DNA of 64,000 bases, taken from positions 6,601,001-6,665,000 of the forward strand of contig NZ_JAZHRU010000001.1 in NCBI RefSeq assembly GCF_036924525.1, written 5' to 3'. The position numbers and the translations under genes were made by a program. This DNA is from Bradyrhizobium sp. AZCC 1719. Lineage in GTDB: Bacteria; Pseudomonadota; Alphaproteobacteria; Rhizobiales; Xanthobacteraceae. Below are positions 43,285 to 52,153 of the stretch, in pieces. The number at the start of each line of letters is the position of its first letter. Position 1 is the first letter of the stretch. Under the pieces are notes generated by a model. The model worked only from the letters and a program-made list of their open reading frames with translations. It did not search any database and was not told where the DNA came from.

Positions 43285-44757
43285 TCATATCCCCGGCAAT
43301 ACCAGCTCTGCCCGCAGCCCGCCGATCGGGGCGTCGCTCAGGACGAGGCTACCGCCATAGAGGCCGGCGAGATCGACCACGATCGAAAGCCCAAGCCCGG
43401 AGCCCGGCTTGGATTCGTCCAGGCGCTGGCCGCGCCGGGATACCTGCGCGCGCTCGGCAGCGGATAATCCGCGGCCATCGTCATCGACAATGAGCCGCAG
43501 CCGCGGCCCGGTGCCGGGCTCGGCCGGCGATTCCGCCCGCACCTCGATGAATACCTGCGAGGCCGCCCACTTGCAGGCATTGTCGACCAGATTGCCGGCC
43601 ATCTCCTCAAGATCCTGACGCTCGCCGCGAAACTTTGCCTGCGGGTCCGCCTTGACTGCGATCTTGACGCCACGATCCCGGTGGATCTTTTCCATGGTCC
43701 GCCGCAGCGCCTCGATGGCGGGCGCGACCTCGGTGACGGTGCCGACGATGGTGACGCGGGCGGCGATACGTGCGCGCTCGAGGTGATGCGCGACCTGATC
43801 CCGCATCACAAAAGCCTGCTCCAAAACCTTGTTCGCAAAGGGATCCACCGTGTGGGCGGTGGCCTCGTTGACGATCACGGACAGCGGCGTCTTGATGGCA
43901 TGGGCAAGGTTGCCGACATGGGTGCGGGCGCGCTCGACGATCTCGCGGTTGGCGTCGATCAGCGCGTTGGTTTCGCGCGCCAGCGGCGCGATCTCGACCG
44001 GAAATTGGCCCTCAAGCCGTTCGGCGCGTCCGGAGCGGATGTCGGCGATCGATTCCGAAATGCGCTTGAGCGGCGCCAGCCCGAAGCGGACCTGGAAGAT
44101 CGTGGTCAGGAGCAGCACGATCCCGAGCGCTGCGAAGGTGCCGCCGAGGTAATAATCGAAGGCGCGGATTTCGTCGAAAATCTCGGATGCGTCGCCGGCC
44201 ACGCTGACCAGAAACTTGCCGTCGGCGCCGAGGTCGACCGGCCGCTCGACCACCCTCAGATCCTGGCCCTCCGGACCGTCGACGTAGCCGAGACGGATTC
44301 CGGCCGGGGTCAGCTCCGCGCCGATATCCTCGAGCTTCGGCAGCTTCTTGTCCCACAGCGAACGCGAAGCTTTTGTTTCGGCCTTCTCGTCGGTCCGGAC
44401 GATCTGCCAGTACCAGCCGGACAAGGGCAGTTCGAACAGCGGTTCGCCGAGCGACTGGAACTGCTGCTCAGGCGGTTCGTCCGGCGTTGCGACTTCAGCG
44501 ATCAGGGTGCGGAGGTAGAGGTTGAGGCGGCGGTCGAAGGCGCGCTCGGTCGCGTTCCGGTAGACCGATGACAGGATCACGCCGGTGATAACCAGGATCA
44601 CGACCACCCACGCGGTCGCCGACAGGAACAACCGCGTGGCGAGCGAACTTCCGCGCATCAGAACAAGATCCCGAAAAGCGTATCCCCAGGCTCCAATCCT
44701 GCGGATGGAGACCGGCCTTCGGATAAGATCATGCTCGAATAAAAGAGCAAGGCTCAT
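43285..44757 (-). CDS. feuQ: Sensor histidine kinase, FeuQ/PhoQ-like
   Basis: A 490-residue two-helix sensor. TM1 lies at about 42-65 (LFLSATAWVVVILVITGVIL), a periplasmic domain (about 66-200) carries acidic patches and SGWYWQIVRTDEKAE, and TM2 is at about 205-225. HAMP follows, then H286 in NLAHAIKTPLSVIVNE, and HATPase motifs LVDNACKWA, VDDDGRGLS and GSGLGLSIV. The start at 44757 overlaps the regulator stop (ATGA); an internal ATG at 44658 (MRGSSLATRLF) is possible. The pair resembles rhizobial FeuP-FeuQ, which controls cyclic glucan export and osmotic adaptation; the symbol is assigned by similarity of the regulator. Confidence 0.85.
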   Translation of the reverse strand: MSLALLFEHDLIRRPVSIRRIGAWGYAFRDLVLMRGSSLATRLFLSATAWVVVILVITGVILSSVYRNATERAFDRRLNLYLRTLIAEVATPDEPPEQQFQSLGEPLFELPLSGWYWQIVRTDEKAETKASRSLWDKKLPKLEDIGAELTPAGIRLGYVDGPEGQDLRVVERPVDLGADGKFLVSVAGDASEIFDEIRAFDYYLGGTFAALGIVLLLTTIFQVRFGLAPLKRISESIADIRSGRAERLEGQFPVEIAPLARETNALIDANREIVERARTHVGNLAHAIKTPLSVIVNEATAHTVDPFANKVLEQAFVMRDQVAHHLERARIAARVTIVGTVTEVAPAIEALRRTMEKIHRDRGVKIAVKADPQAKFRGERQDLEEMAGNLVDNACKWAASQVFIEVRAESPAEPGTGPRLRLIVDDDGRGLSAAERAQVSRRGQRLDESKPGSGLGLSIVVDLAGLYGGSLVLSDAPIGGLRAELVLPGI

Positions 44758-45428
44758 CAGGCGCCCGGTGACGGCGGCGTCAAGAGATAGCCGAGCCCAC
44801 GCACGGTCTGGATGATGTCGACGTCGAGCTTCTTGCGGATGCGGCCGACGAAGACCTCGATGGTATTGGAGTCGCGGTCGAAGTCCTGGTCGTAGAGGTG
44901 CTCGACCAGCTCGGTGCGCGACACCACGCGCCCGGTGTGATGCATCAGATAGGCCAGCAGCCGGTATTCGTGCGAGGTCATCTTGACCGGATTGCCTGAG
45001 ACGCTGACCCGCCCGGTGCGGGTATCCAGCGAGACCGGGCCGCAGGTCAGTTCCGACTGGGCATGGCCGGTGGAGCGGCGCAGCAGCGCGCGAATGCGCG
45101 CCAGCACTTCTTCGAGGTGAAACGGCTTTGCGACATAGTCGTCGGCGCCGGCATCAAACCCCTGCACCTTGTCGCTCCAGCGGTCGCGCGCGGTGAGGAT
45201 CAGGACAGGCATGGCACGGCCGTTGCGGCGCCACGCCTCCAGGACCGAGATGCCGTCCATCTTCGGCAGCCCGATGTCGAGCACGACGGCGTCATAAGGC
45301 TCGCTGTCGCCCAGATAGTGCCCCTCCTCGCCGTCGAACGCGCGATCAACCACATAACCGGCATCCGTCAAAGCCGTCGTAAGCTGACGGTTGAGATCCG
45401 GATCGTCCTCAACAACAAGCAGGCGCAA
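44757..45428 (-). CDS. feuP: Response regulator, FeuP/PhoP-like
   Basis: A 223-residue OmpR-family regulator. The receiver has VVEDD, phospho-acceptor Asp in AVVLDIGLPKMDGISV, and AKPFHLEEV; the winged helix has VKMTSHEYRLLAYLMHHTGRVVSRTELVEHLYDQDFDRDSNTIEVFVGRIRKKL. DQDFDRDSNTIEVFVGR and GRAMPVLILTARDRWSDKV match the FeuP group as I remember it. The start is TTG at 45428, because GGAGG (45438-45434) lies 5 bases before it and translation then begins MRLLVVEDD. It overlaps the kinase gene by ATGA. Confidence 0.88.
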   Translation of the reverse strand: MRLLVVEDDPDLNRQLTTALTDAGYVVDRAFDGEEGHYLGDSEPYDAVVLDIGLPKMDGISVLEAWRRNGRAMPVLILTARDRWSDKVQGFDAGADDYVAKPFHLEEVLARIRALLRRSTGHAQSELTCGPVSLDTRTGRVSVSGNPVKMTSHEYRLLAYLMHHTGRVVSRTELVEHLYDQDFDRDSNTIEVFVGRIRKKLDVDIIQTVRGLGYLLTPPSPGA

Positions 45429-45698
45429 GCTGGCCTCCAATAGTGAGCCCTACAATATCAGTTCTCATGATGAGGCTCAGCGGGGTGAACGGGCCATGAA
45501 CGAGGCACACCGGCAGTGCGACTTTTTCGTCATGACGCTTTCTGCGGCCCCGGGCGCGCCCGCAAACCGCAGGCCAAACGCCTAACATGCCCGATCGGAT
45601 GGCCCAAGGGGCCGGCAGGTTGCTTACAACGGCTCCCGAAAAAGCGGGACCCACGTCTCAGCCGCGCAGATCCTGGTCGCGCAGCCTCGGTCAGTCCC

Positions 45699-45851
45699 TT
45701 ACGTGCGGAAGAATATGAACCAGACGATGCCAAGGATCAGAATCGCGAGCCCGGTCGATACTGTCAGGAGCGCAAGCACGGACGGACCGGGTTCGGCTTG
45801 GCGTGCCTCGGTCGGGGTTTCGACGATCTGGCCATGTCGTTTCGTTGCCAT
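45699..45851 (-). CDS. 50-residue single-helix membrane protein
   Basis: A very short gene found by eye: MATKRHGQIVETPTEARQAE, then PGPSVLALLTVSTGLAILIL and a GIVWFIFFRT end with a TAA stop. The N-terminus is charged and cytoplasmic in style, and residues about 25-48 form one membrane helix. AGAGG lies 6-7 bases before the ATG. Function is unknown; the layout is like other small inner-membrane proteins that regulate or stabilise complexes. It lies between feuP (same strand, 270 bases further on) and the divergent ku gene. Confidence 0.7.
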   Translation of the reverse strand: MATKRHGQIVETPTEARQAEPGPSVLALLTVSTGLAILILGIVWFIFFRT

Positions 45852-46111
45852 GGGGACCTCTTCGAGTAAGTGCCTGTAATGTCAGCGAATGCTCCGACAT
45901 TGCCTGTGAAAGCAACGCATGATCGAATGTGATGTTCCGGTATTGGGCCGTGTCGCGCGGCCGCCGTGTTCAAAAAGGTCGCAGGCCGCGGCCGCAGAAC
46001 GGCCCCTCGAGGGTTAACGCCGTTCCGAGATTCCGTAGCCCGGCATGTTTGAGCCGGGGTCATCCGGTGGTATCCTTCCCAGTCGTCTGTTGCGTATTTT
46101 CGGAGTAGCCC

Positions 46112-47077
46112 ATGGCCCCCCGCGCCAATTGGAAGGGTTTTCTGCGCCTGTCGCTCGTGACCTGTCCGGTCGCCCTCTATCCGGCGACGTCGGACACCGA
46201 GAAGGTCTCGTTCAACCAGATCAACCGCAAGACCGGCCACCGCATCAAATACGCCAAGGTCGACGCCGAGACCGGCGAGGAAGTCGCCAGCGAAGACATC
46301 ATGAAGGGCTACAAGATCGACACCGACACCTACATCGAAGTGTCGAAGGATGAGCTGGACGACATCGCGCTGGAATCGACCCGCACCATCGAGATCGACG
46401 AATTCGTTCCGAAATCCGATATCGACGGCCGCTATCTGATCCGCCCCTATTATCTGGTGCCGGACGGCAAGGTCGGCCACGATGCGTTTGCGGTGATCCG
46501 TGAAACCATCCGTAGCATGGACAAGGTCGCGATCGGCCGCGTGGTACTGACCAACCGCGAGCACATCATCGCGCTGGAGCCGCTTGAGAAGGGGCTGATG
46601 GGAACGCTGCTGCGCTACCCCTATGAAGTGCGCAACGAGCAGGAATATTTCGACGATATCCAGGACGTGAAGATCACCAAGGATATGCTTGATCTGGCAA
46701 GACATATCGTCGAGCAGAAATCCGCCTCATTCGAGCCCGAGCAGTTCGAGGACCGCTACGAGCAGGCGCTGATCGATCTCATCAACCAGAAGCGCAACGG
46801 CCTGAGCACGAAGGCCAAGGCGCCGCCGAAGACCAGCGGCAACGTCATCAATCTGATGGATGCGCTCAAGCGCAGCCTTGCCAGCGAACAGCAGGCCGCC
46901 CCTGCCGCCGCCAAGACCAAGGGCAAGAAGCCGAAGAAGGCCGCCGCCGGCCAGCGCGAGATGCTGTTGCCGATCAGCGGTAGCGGAAAGCGCGCCGCCA
47001 AGGAGACGGCGAAGGAAGCGCCGAAGAAGGCGGAAAAGCCGGCGCGTACCGCCGCCCGCACCAAGAAGGCCGGATGA
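46112..47077 (+). CDS. ku: Ku homodimer protein of bacterial non-homologous end joining
   Basis: A 321-residue bacterial Ku. It begins MAPRANWKGFLRLSLVTCPVALYPA, the standard start, and contains the barrel-forming core (VSFNQINRKTGHRIKYAKVD, ESTRTIEIDEFVP, IRPYYLVPDG). The C-terminal tail from about 250 is Lys/Ala-rich and disordered, as in Ku proteins whose tail binds DNA. Ku rings load on broken ends and recruit LigD, which is not in this window. Rhizobia often have several ku genes. The gene stands alone, 40 bases before the DUF982 gene. Confidence 0.96.
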   Translation: MAPRANWKGFLRLSLVTCPVALYPATSDTEKVSFNQINRKTGHRIKYAKVDAETGEEVASEDIMKGYKIDTDTYIEVSKDELDDIALESTRTIEIDEFVPKSDIDGRYLIRPYYLVPDGKVGHDAFAVIRETIRSMDKVAIGRVVLTNREHIIALEPLEKGLMGTLLRYPYEVRNEQEYFDDIQDVKITKDMLDLARHIVEQKSASFEPEQFEDRYEQALIDLINQKRNGLSTKAKAPPKTSGNVINLMDALKRSLASEQQAAPAAAKTKGKKPKKAAAGQREMLLPISGSGKRAAKETAKEAPKKAEKPARTAARTKKAG

Positions 47078-47117
47078 TCGGGCAAGGAGCGCGATAGATA
47101 GAACCATCTAGCGCGCG

Positions 47118-47354
47118 ATGCCGTGGTCGACCCCGTTCGATGATCCGATACCGCTTCGCGGCGGCCGTAAGCTCGCGACGCTGCAGCAGGCCGCCGACTA
47201 TGTCATGACATTGCCGGAAGAAGTGCAGCACGAGGCGCACTGGCAGGTCGCGGTGGAAAATCTGATCAACGCGGCCGAGACCGGCGGCGGCTGGCTGATG
47301 TTCGCGCGGATCGCGATGCTGCGGGCCCTCAATGCGGACCCAAAAGACAAGTAG
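47118..47354 (+). CDS. DUF982 family small protein
   Basis: A 78-residue protein of the DUF982 family, which is common in Rhizobiales. Typical features are the Trp and Pro near the N-terminus (MPWSTPFDDPIPLR), LATLQQAADYVMTLPEE, and a C-terminal ETGGGWLMFARIAMLRAL. No function is known. It follows ku closely on the same strand and may share its transcript. Length is normal for the family. Confidence 0.82.
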   Translation: MPWSTPFDDPIPLRGGRKLATLQQAADYVMTLPEEVQHEAHWQVAVENLINAAETGGGWLMFARIAMLRALNADPKDK

Positions 47355-47362
47355 CGCCGGTT

Positions 47363-47566
47363 TCAATCCCCGCCGCCGTCCCCGTCCCCACTGCCAAAGT
47401 CCAACCCGCCATCGCAACCACCAGACGACCGGTCGCTGACCATCCAATCGATCAACAAGGCTGCGACCAATATCGCGGAGAACACGCGCCACGGATTTTG
47501 CTGGACGTAGGCTAGAATTGGCGGCCCCCAGGACACCAACAGCGGCCCAAACAGCAGTTCCAGCAT
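47363..47566 (-). CDS. Small membrane protein with Gly/Asp-rich tail
   Basis: A 67-residue protein with two hydrophobic stretches (MLELLFGPLLVSWGPPILAY and RVFSAILVAALLIDWMV) and a tail of Gly, Asp and Ser (CDGGLDFGSGDGDGGG). Tails of this kind are seen on small rhizobial membrane proteins of unknown role. The ATG at 47566 has only AAGG upstream, so the start is tentative. It follows the Flp pilin gene by 20 bases on the same strand and may be co-transcribed with it. Confidence 0.5.
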   Translation of the reverse strand: MLELLFGPLLVSWGPPILAYVQQNPWRVFSAILVAALLIDWMVSDRSSGGCDGGLDFGSGDGDGGGD

Positions 47567-47586
47567 GTGTCTGTGCGGCCTTGCCG

Positions 47587-47751
47587 CTACTTGAGCGAGG
47601 TGCTGATGTCGTTGAATTTCGTGCCGAGCGCGATGCCGACGCCGTTGACGGCGGTGACGATCACGATGCCGATGCCGGTCGCAATGAGGCAATATTCGAT
47701 GGCGGTAGCACCGCATTCATCGTCGACAAATCGTTCCAGTAATCGACGCAT
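47587..47751 (-). CDS. Flp/Fap-type IVb pilin subunit
   Basis: A 54-residue prepilin found by eye. The leader MRRLLERFVDDECG ends at the prepilin-peptidase site G14, followed by ATAIEY, which fits the Flp rule G-XXXX-EY. A hydrophobic helix (CLIATGIGIVIVTAVNGVGI) and a short tail ending TSLK complete it. AGGAG lies about 8 bases before the ATG at 47751. Flp pilins build tad pili used in adhesion. The tad assembly genes are not nearby, so this is an isolated subunit gene. Confidence 0.85.
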   Translation of the reverse strand: MRRLLERFVDDECGATAIEYCLIATGIGIVIVTAVNGVGIALGTKFNDISTSLK

Positions 47752-47967
47752 GGACAAACTCCTGTCGACGCTCCCCGAAATTCTCCCGCGCCGTACTGCT
47801 TAAACTCTAGGTCGGAACGGTTGAAGAGGCCTTGCGGAACAGAATGAACGACTGATTAAGACTGATGAGGAATCCCGCCCCGGAATCATGCGGTACGGAA
47901 AATTTACCATCGATTGTGTGCCGACCGGCCACCCTCGCCCGACCGGCGTCTTGCGGAGTAAGCGCAC

Positions 47968-48159
47968 ATGATTGCGCAGAAGCGCGAAGCGGGAAGGAAT
48001 TACATCGGTCTCTTGCACGACGAGACCGAGGAGCGGCGCGTCGCCGACATCTCGGCGGCCGCGAACTACGCTATCGTGGATCTGGTACTCGAGCTGATTG
48101 CGGCGATGTTCAGCCGCCGGAGCGAAGCGGGGCAGTCACCCCGCCCGCCGTGGCGTTGA
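47968..48159 (+). CDS. Possible small protein of unknown function
   Basis: A 63-residue open frame beginning MIAQKREAGRNYIGLLHDE, with GGAG about 9 bases before the ATG. The centre (VADISAAANYAIVDLVLELIAAMF) is hydrophobic enough for an amphipathic or membrane-associated helix. It is followed at once by the porin terminator. Coding status rests on start context and composition only. Confidence 0.45.
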   Translation: MIAQKREAGRNYIGLLHDETEERRVADISAAANYAIVDLVLELIAAMFSRRSEAGQSPRPPWR

Positions 48160-48168
48160 GTTGAACTA

Positions 48169-48190
48169 GGACCGGGCAGGAGCCCGGTCC
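48169..48190 (-). terminator. Porin gene terminator hairpin
   Basis: GGACCGGGC, loop AGGA, then GCCCGGTCC is a perfect 9-bp stem that ends 11 bases beyond the porin stop on the minus strand. Confidence 0.75.
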
Positions 48191-48201
48191 GAAGGTCGTT
48201 C

Positions 48202-49785
48202 TCAGAAGTTACGCTGGGCGCGGAACTGGAGCAGGACGGTGTCCTGATCCTTGAACTCGTACAGCGCGTTCGGCTTCGGCGCGGTCGCCGTGAAAACCGA
48301 AGAGCCCGACATCTTCTGATCGAGGTGGAACCACTGGACTTCGCCCGAGAACGTCAGGTTCTTGACCGGGGTCCAGCGGGTCACGACGCCGAGCTGCGAG
48401 ACGTTGAAGTCGGGGTTACAGCTATAGGTGCCAGCCGCGGAGGCAACACCCGTCTGGCCGGCGTGGCTCGCGGCGAAAGCGTTGCAATAAGCGCCCTTGG
48501 CCGTCGTGGTTCCCGCACCCAGCAGGTTGTCGTCGGCTCCGCCGTCATACCTGACGGCGGCATAGCTGCCGAACAGGCTGGTCGACCAGTACGGATTCCA
48601 GTTGTGATTGAATGCTCCGCGGACGCCCCAGGCCGTCGTCAAAGCGATACCGCCGGTGCCGGCCGCGCCCGGGAAGTAGACGCCGTCGGTGGTCGCGCCG
48701 AAGCCGACGCTCTGATAGCCGAAGCCGCTATCGCCGAACATCGCAAAATTCGGTGAGGAGCCGCTGGTGGAGATGACGTACTTGGTGGCGCCCTTGGCGT
48801 AGGAAACGTCGAGCTTGATGTCGTCGCCTGCACCGGTCGGAATGTTCTTGATCTGCAACGCCGCCATCACCGCGCCGCCCCACTTGCTCTCGGGGTGGCC
48901 GCTGATTTCGGAAAGTGCGTTCGGGGCAGCGCCGGCGCCTAACGTGTTGTACGAGCCGTTCACCTCATGCGCGGCAGCCGAAAGCTGGAACAGACCCCAG
49001 GCCTGATCGACCCGGATTCTGCCGACGATGTCCGGAGCGTGCACGCCAGCATAGGCATTCGACCCAGTTCCGTTGGCGCCGATCGCGCTGGGGATGCTCA
49101 GATTATAGACGGCAGTGCGCTCCCACACGGTCGGATCGTCGAGACCGATCGAGGCCGATACACCGTTGCCGAACTCGGCGGTGTACTGGATGTTGTTGAC
49201 GCCGGTGTCGGTATTCTGACCGCCGAGCAAGTTGGAGTTGATGTTGCCCGGGAACCCCTGCCACGGCGTGGAATAGGCCGATGCGGATTTACCGAAGGTG
49301 AAACCGGCGAACTGAATGAAGAGGTATTCGACTGCGACATAGCCGCCGCCGGCGGTCGACAGCGAATTCGAACTGAATGGCAGAGTCGGATTGGCGCTGC
49401 CGCCACCGATATTGTTGAACTGGAAGTCGCCCTGGCCGAAGGTGCGGACCACGCCATACTCGGTCGCGGTGCGGGTGTCGACCGTCAGCGCCATACGGGA
49501 GCGGGCGACGAAATAATCGCGATAGCGGTTTTGCTGGCCGAGATCGCCGCTCCAGGCCGGCGTACCGTGAGCCCCGCCATTGAAGGTCACGTCCGCACGC
49601 AGGTAACCGCCGATCTTGATGCAGGTATCGGTACCCGGGATGTAGAAGAAGCCGGCGCCGTAAAGCGAACAGATCCTTACGTATTCGACTGCCTTGGCCT
49701 TGACCGGAAGATCGGCCGCCTGTGCACCGCTCAGGGCGATCAGACTTGCCGCTGAGCCGAGAATGAGTGTGCGCGCCCCAATCAT
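48202..49785 (-). CDS. Outer-membrane porin of the alphaproteobacterial porin family
   Basis: A 527-residue porin. The signal peptide is MIGARTLILGSAASLIALSGAQA-A. The mature start, DLPVKAKAVEYVRICSLYGAGFFYIPGTDTCIKIGGYLRADV, is the hallmark of rhizobial porins (Omp2/RopA-like). About 16 beta strands alternate with Gly/Asn-rich loops, and the C-terminus ends VLLQFRAQRNF with the terminal Phe needed for barrel assembly. It should allow passive diffusion of small hydrophilic solutes. The ATG at 49785 follows AGGAGA. It is monocistronic, ending at a strong hairpin. Confidence 0.95.
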   Translation of the reverse strand: MIGARTLILGSAASLIALSGAQAADLPVKAKAVEYVRICSLYGAGFFYIPGTDTCIKIGGYLRADVTFNGGAHGTPAWSGDLGQQNRYRDYFVARSRMALTVDTRTATEYGVVRTFGQGDFQFNNIGGGSANPTLPFSSNSLSTAGGGYVAVEYLFIQFAGFTFGKSASAYSTPWQGFPGNINSNLLGGQNTDTGVNNIQYTAEFGNGVSASIGLDDPTVWERTAVYNLSIPSAIGANGTGSNAYAGVHAPDIVGRIRVDQAWGLFQLSAAAHEVNGSYNTLGAGAAPNALSEISGHPESKWGGAVMAALQIKNIPTGAGDDIKLDVSYAKGATKYVISTSGSSPNFAMFGDSGFGYQSVGFGATTDGVYFPGAAGTGGIALTTAWGVRGAFNHNWNPYWSTSLFGSYAAVRYDGGADDNLLGAGTTTAKGAYCNAFAASHAGQTGVASAAGTYSCNPDFNVSQLGVVTRWTPVKNLTFSGEVQWFHLDQKMSGSSVFTATAPKPNALYEFKDQDTVLLQFRAQRNF

Positions 49786-50141
49786 TTTAAACTCTCCTGT
49801 CCTGCGATTCATGCAGTTGCATGCTGCACTGGTAATCCAAAAATCCTTACTGTGAATGACAAGCCCGTGATGCCGCTTCACTTGGGCTGCGGCTGTGATG
49901 TTTTCGCAACGCAGTGGGATCGAACCGCAGGTCGGACGATACTTTTTCAGTCAGATAAGCCGCGCTTATAGCAACAACGTTCTCACCCTGTTGACGGCCG
50001 ATCGCGGCCAAAGCTTACGAAACGCATATCAGCACTTCCGCGCGCACGTGCCGCTTCGCTTTACCGCGCGCGGAAATCCTGTTCCTACTGTCGCAAATCG
50101 GCCGGACCCAAACCGGCCTGCATCCAGGGGGAGAGACCGTC
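49786..50141. other. Divergent promoter region of porin and ThDP enzyme genes
   Basis: 356 bases with no credible gene. A short palindromic stretch TGCAG-TTGCATG-CTGCA lies at about 49813-49829, near the porin start. GGGGGAGAG at about 50128 is the ribosome site of the plus-strand gene. Confidence 0.4.
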
Positions 50142-51776
50142 ATGAAACTCGGCGCCGCCATCGCAGAAATCATGAAGCGCGAGGGAATCGAAATCCTCTG
50201 CGGCTATCCGGTCAATCATCTCATCGAATATGCCGCCAATGCCGATATCCGCCCGGTGATGGTGCGGCAGGAACGCATCGGCGTTCACATGGCGGATGCG
50301 ATCTCGCGCGTTACCTCGGGCCGCTCGATCGGCGCGTTCTGCATGCAGCACGGGCCCGGCGCCGAGAACGCGATGGGCGGCGTGGCGCAATGCTACGGCG
50401 AATCCGTTCCCGTGCTGGTGCTGCCGATGGGCTATGCGCGCAGGCTCGCCAATGTCGACCCGAACTTCAATTCCAGCCAGGCGATGAAGGCGTTCTCGAA
50501 GTCATCCGAGCCGATCAATATCGCGGCAGAAGTCTGCAACATCTTCCGGAGAGCGTTCACCAAATTGAAGAACGGCCGGGGGGGACCTGTCATTGTCGAA
50601 ATCCCGGCCGACATGTGGAACGAGGAAGTGCCGGAGCCTCTCAACTATACGCCGGTGCTGCGCACCCGCTACGGTGCAGACCCCGTGCATGTAAAGGAAG
50701 CGGCGGCCCTGCTCGTCGCAGCGAAGCGTCCGGTGATCTATGCCGGTCAGGGCGTGCATTACGCAAAGGCCTGGCCGCAGCTCAGACGGCTGGCCGAGCG
50801 CCTCGCCATCCCCGTCACGACAAGCCTTGGCGGCAAGTCGTCATTTCCCGAGACCCATCCGCTATCGCTGGGCTCGGGCGGCCTCGCCGTGCCACGCGCG
50901 GTGCCGAAATTCTTGGGCGACGCCGACGTGATCTTCGGCATCGGCTGCTCGTTCACCGAAACCTCGTTCGGCATCGCCATGCCGAAGGGCAAGACCATCA
51001 TTCATTCGACGCTCGATCCCAATCATCTCAACAAGGATGTCGAGGCCAAAATCGGTCTGGTCGGCGATGCCGCCCTGGTCCTCGATGCCTTGCTGGAAGA
51101 GATCGGCAAGACCGTTACGTCCGATCGGGACGCAACCGCGGTCGCCGCCGAGATCGCCGCCTCTCACAAGGAGTGGCTGGCGAAATGGATGCCGAAGCTG
51201 ACGCATAACGAGGCGCCGCTGAGCCCCTATCGCGTGCTGTGGGACCTGCAGCACACTGTCGACATCAACAACACCATCATCACCCACGACGCCGGCAGCC
51301 CGCGCGACCAGCTCTCGCCGTTCTGGAAATCGGTCGAGCCTCTGTCCTATATCGGCTGGGGCAAGACCACGCAGCTCGGCTACGGCCTTGGCCTTGCGAT
51401 GGGCGCCAAGCTGGCAAAACCCGACAAGCTCTGCATCAACGTCTGGGGCGACGCCGCGATCGGCTTCACCGGCATGGATTTCGAAACCGCGGTGCGCGAG
51501 CGCATCCCGATCATGTCGATCCTGCTGAACAATTTTTCCATGGCGATCGAATTGAAGGTGATGCCGATCTCGACCGAGAAATACCGCTCCACCGACATTT
51601 CCGGCGACTACGCCGCGATGGCGCGCGCGTTCGGCGGCTATGGCGAGCGGGTGTTGAGGCCGGAAGACATCATCCCCGCCATCAAGCGCGGTATCCAGAA
51701 GACGCAAGAAGGCGTCCCGGTGCTGTTGGAATTCATCACCAGCAAGGAGACCGAGGTGTCGCGACCGGGGACTTGA
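50142..51776 (+). CDS. Thiamine-diphosphate-dependent enzyme, acetolactate-synthase-like
   Basis: A 544-residue ThDP enzyme with three domains. The pyrimidine-binding domain (about 1-165) has the catalytic Glu in VRQERIGVHMADA. The central FAD/nucleotide-fold domain spans about 185-310 (RPVIYAGQGVHYAKAWP). The ThDP-binding domain ends with the GD...NN motif (WGDAAIGFTGMDFE to ILLNNFS). Acetolactate synthases, benzoylformate decarboxylases and oxalyl-CoA decarboxylases share this plan; no partner small subunit is present, so a biosynthetic AHAS is unlikely. The substrate is unknown. A strong ribosome site precedes the ATG. The gene stands alone. Confidence 0.88.
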   Translation: MKLGAAIAEIMKREGIEILCGYPVNHLIEYAANADIRPVMVRQERIGVHMADAISRVTSGRSIGAFCMQHGPGAENAMGGVAQCYGESVPVLVLPMGYARRLANVDPNFNSSQAMKAFSKSSEPINIAAEVCNIFRRAFTKLKNGRGGPVIVEIPADMWNEEVPEPLNYTPVLRTRYGADPVHVKEAAALLVAAKRPVIYAGQGVHYAKAWPQLRRLAERLAIPVTTSLGGKSSFPETHPLSLGSGGLAVPRAVPKFLGDADVIFGIGCSFTETSFGIAMPKGKTIIHSTLDPNHLNKDVEAKIGLVGDAALVLDALLEEIGKTVTSDRDATAVAAEIAASHKEWLAKWMPKLTHNEAPLSPYRVLWDLQHTVDINNTIITHDAGSPRDQLSPFWKSVEPLSYIGWGKTTQLGYGLGLAMGAKLAKPDKLCINVWGDAAIGFTGMDFETAVRERIPIMSILLNNFSMAIELKVMPISTEKYRSTDISGDYAAMARAFGGYGERVLRPEDIIPAIKRGIQKTQEGVPVLLEFITSKETEVSRPGT

Positions 51777-52153
51777 GGCCCGAGCAACCGCCCTCGCCGA
51801 TGCGCGCGTCACCATCATCTAAACCGGGCTTCGGCAGTGCACCGGAGGGTCCCCAAACAAAAATCTCGAAAACAACCCCATGCAAAGTAGAGGAGGCTCG
51901 GCGGCCGCGGTAACGCCTTACTCCGCCGGGCCGGCGAGCGGCCGCTCTTTCATGAGGACATCACCGCCCGGCAGCAGGCGTGTATGACGGATTCGAATGG
52001 ATCGCGCCGCTCATTCCCGATGGTCGCCGAAAGGCCACCTTTAGACCTCCATGAGCGCTGGCTCTAACGCTTCCAAGATGAAATAATCCAGTTGGAACCG
52101 CGGCGCGAGTGACCAATCGATCATGCGCCGCGCTCCGGGCATGGACAGTTGGA
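51777..52153. other. Intergenic region with a gene vestige
   Basis: 377 bases between two plus-strand genes. Apart from the MFS C-terminal remnant at 51918-51953 no gene or clear hairpin was seen. The promoter of the kinase operon must lie in the right half. Confidence 0.4.
51918..51953 (-). pseudogene. Vestige of an MFS transporter C-terminus
   Basis: On the minus strand 12 codons read MKERPLAGPAE-stop. The intact MFS gene at 57436-59010 ends MEERPLAGPSTPAEMAE-stop, so this is very similar to the last residues of such a pump. Nothing recognisable precedes it. It is probably the scar of a deleted DHA2-type pump gene. Confidence 0.5.
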
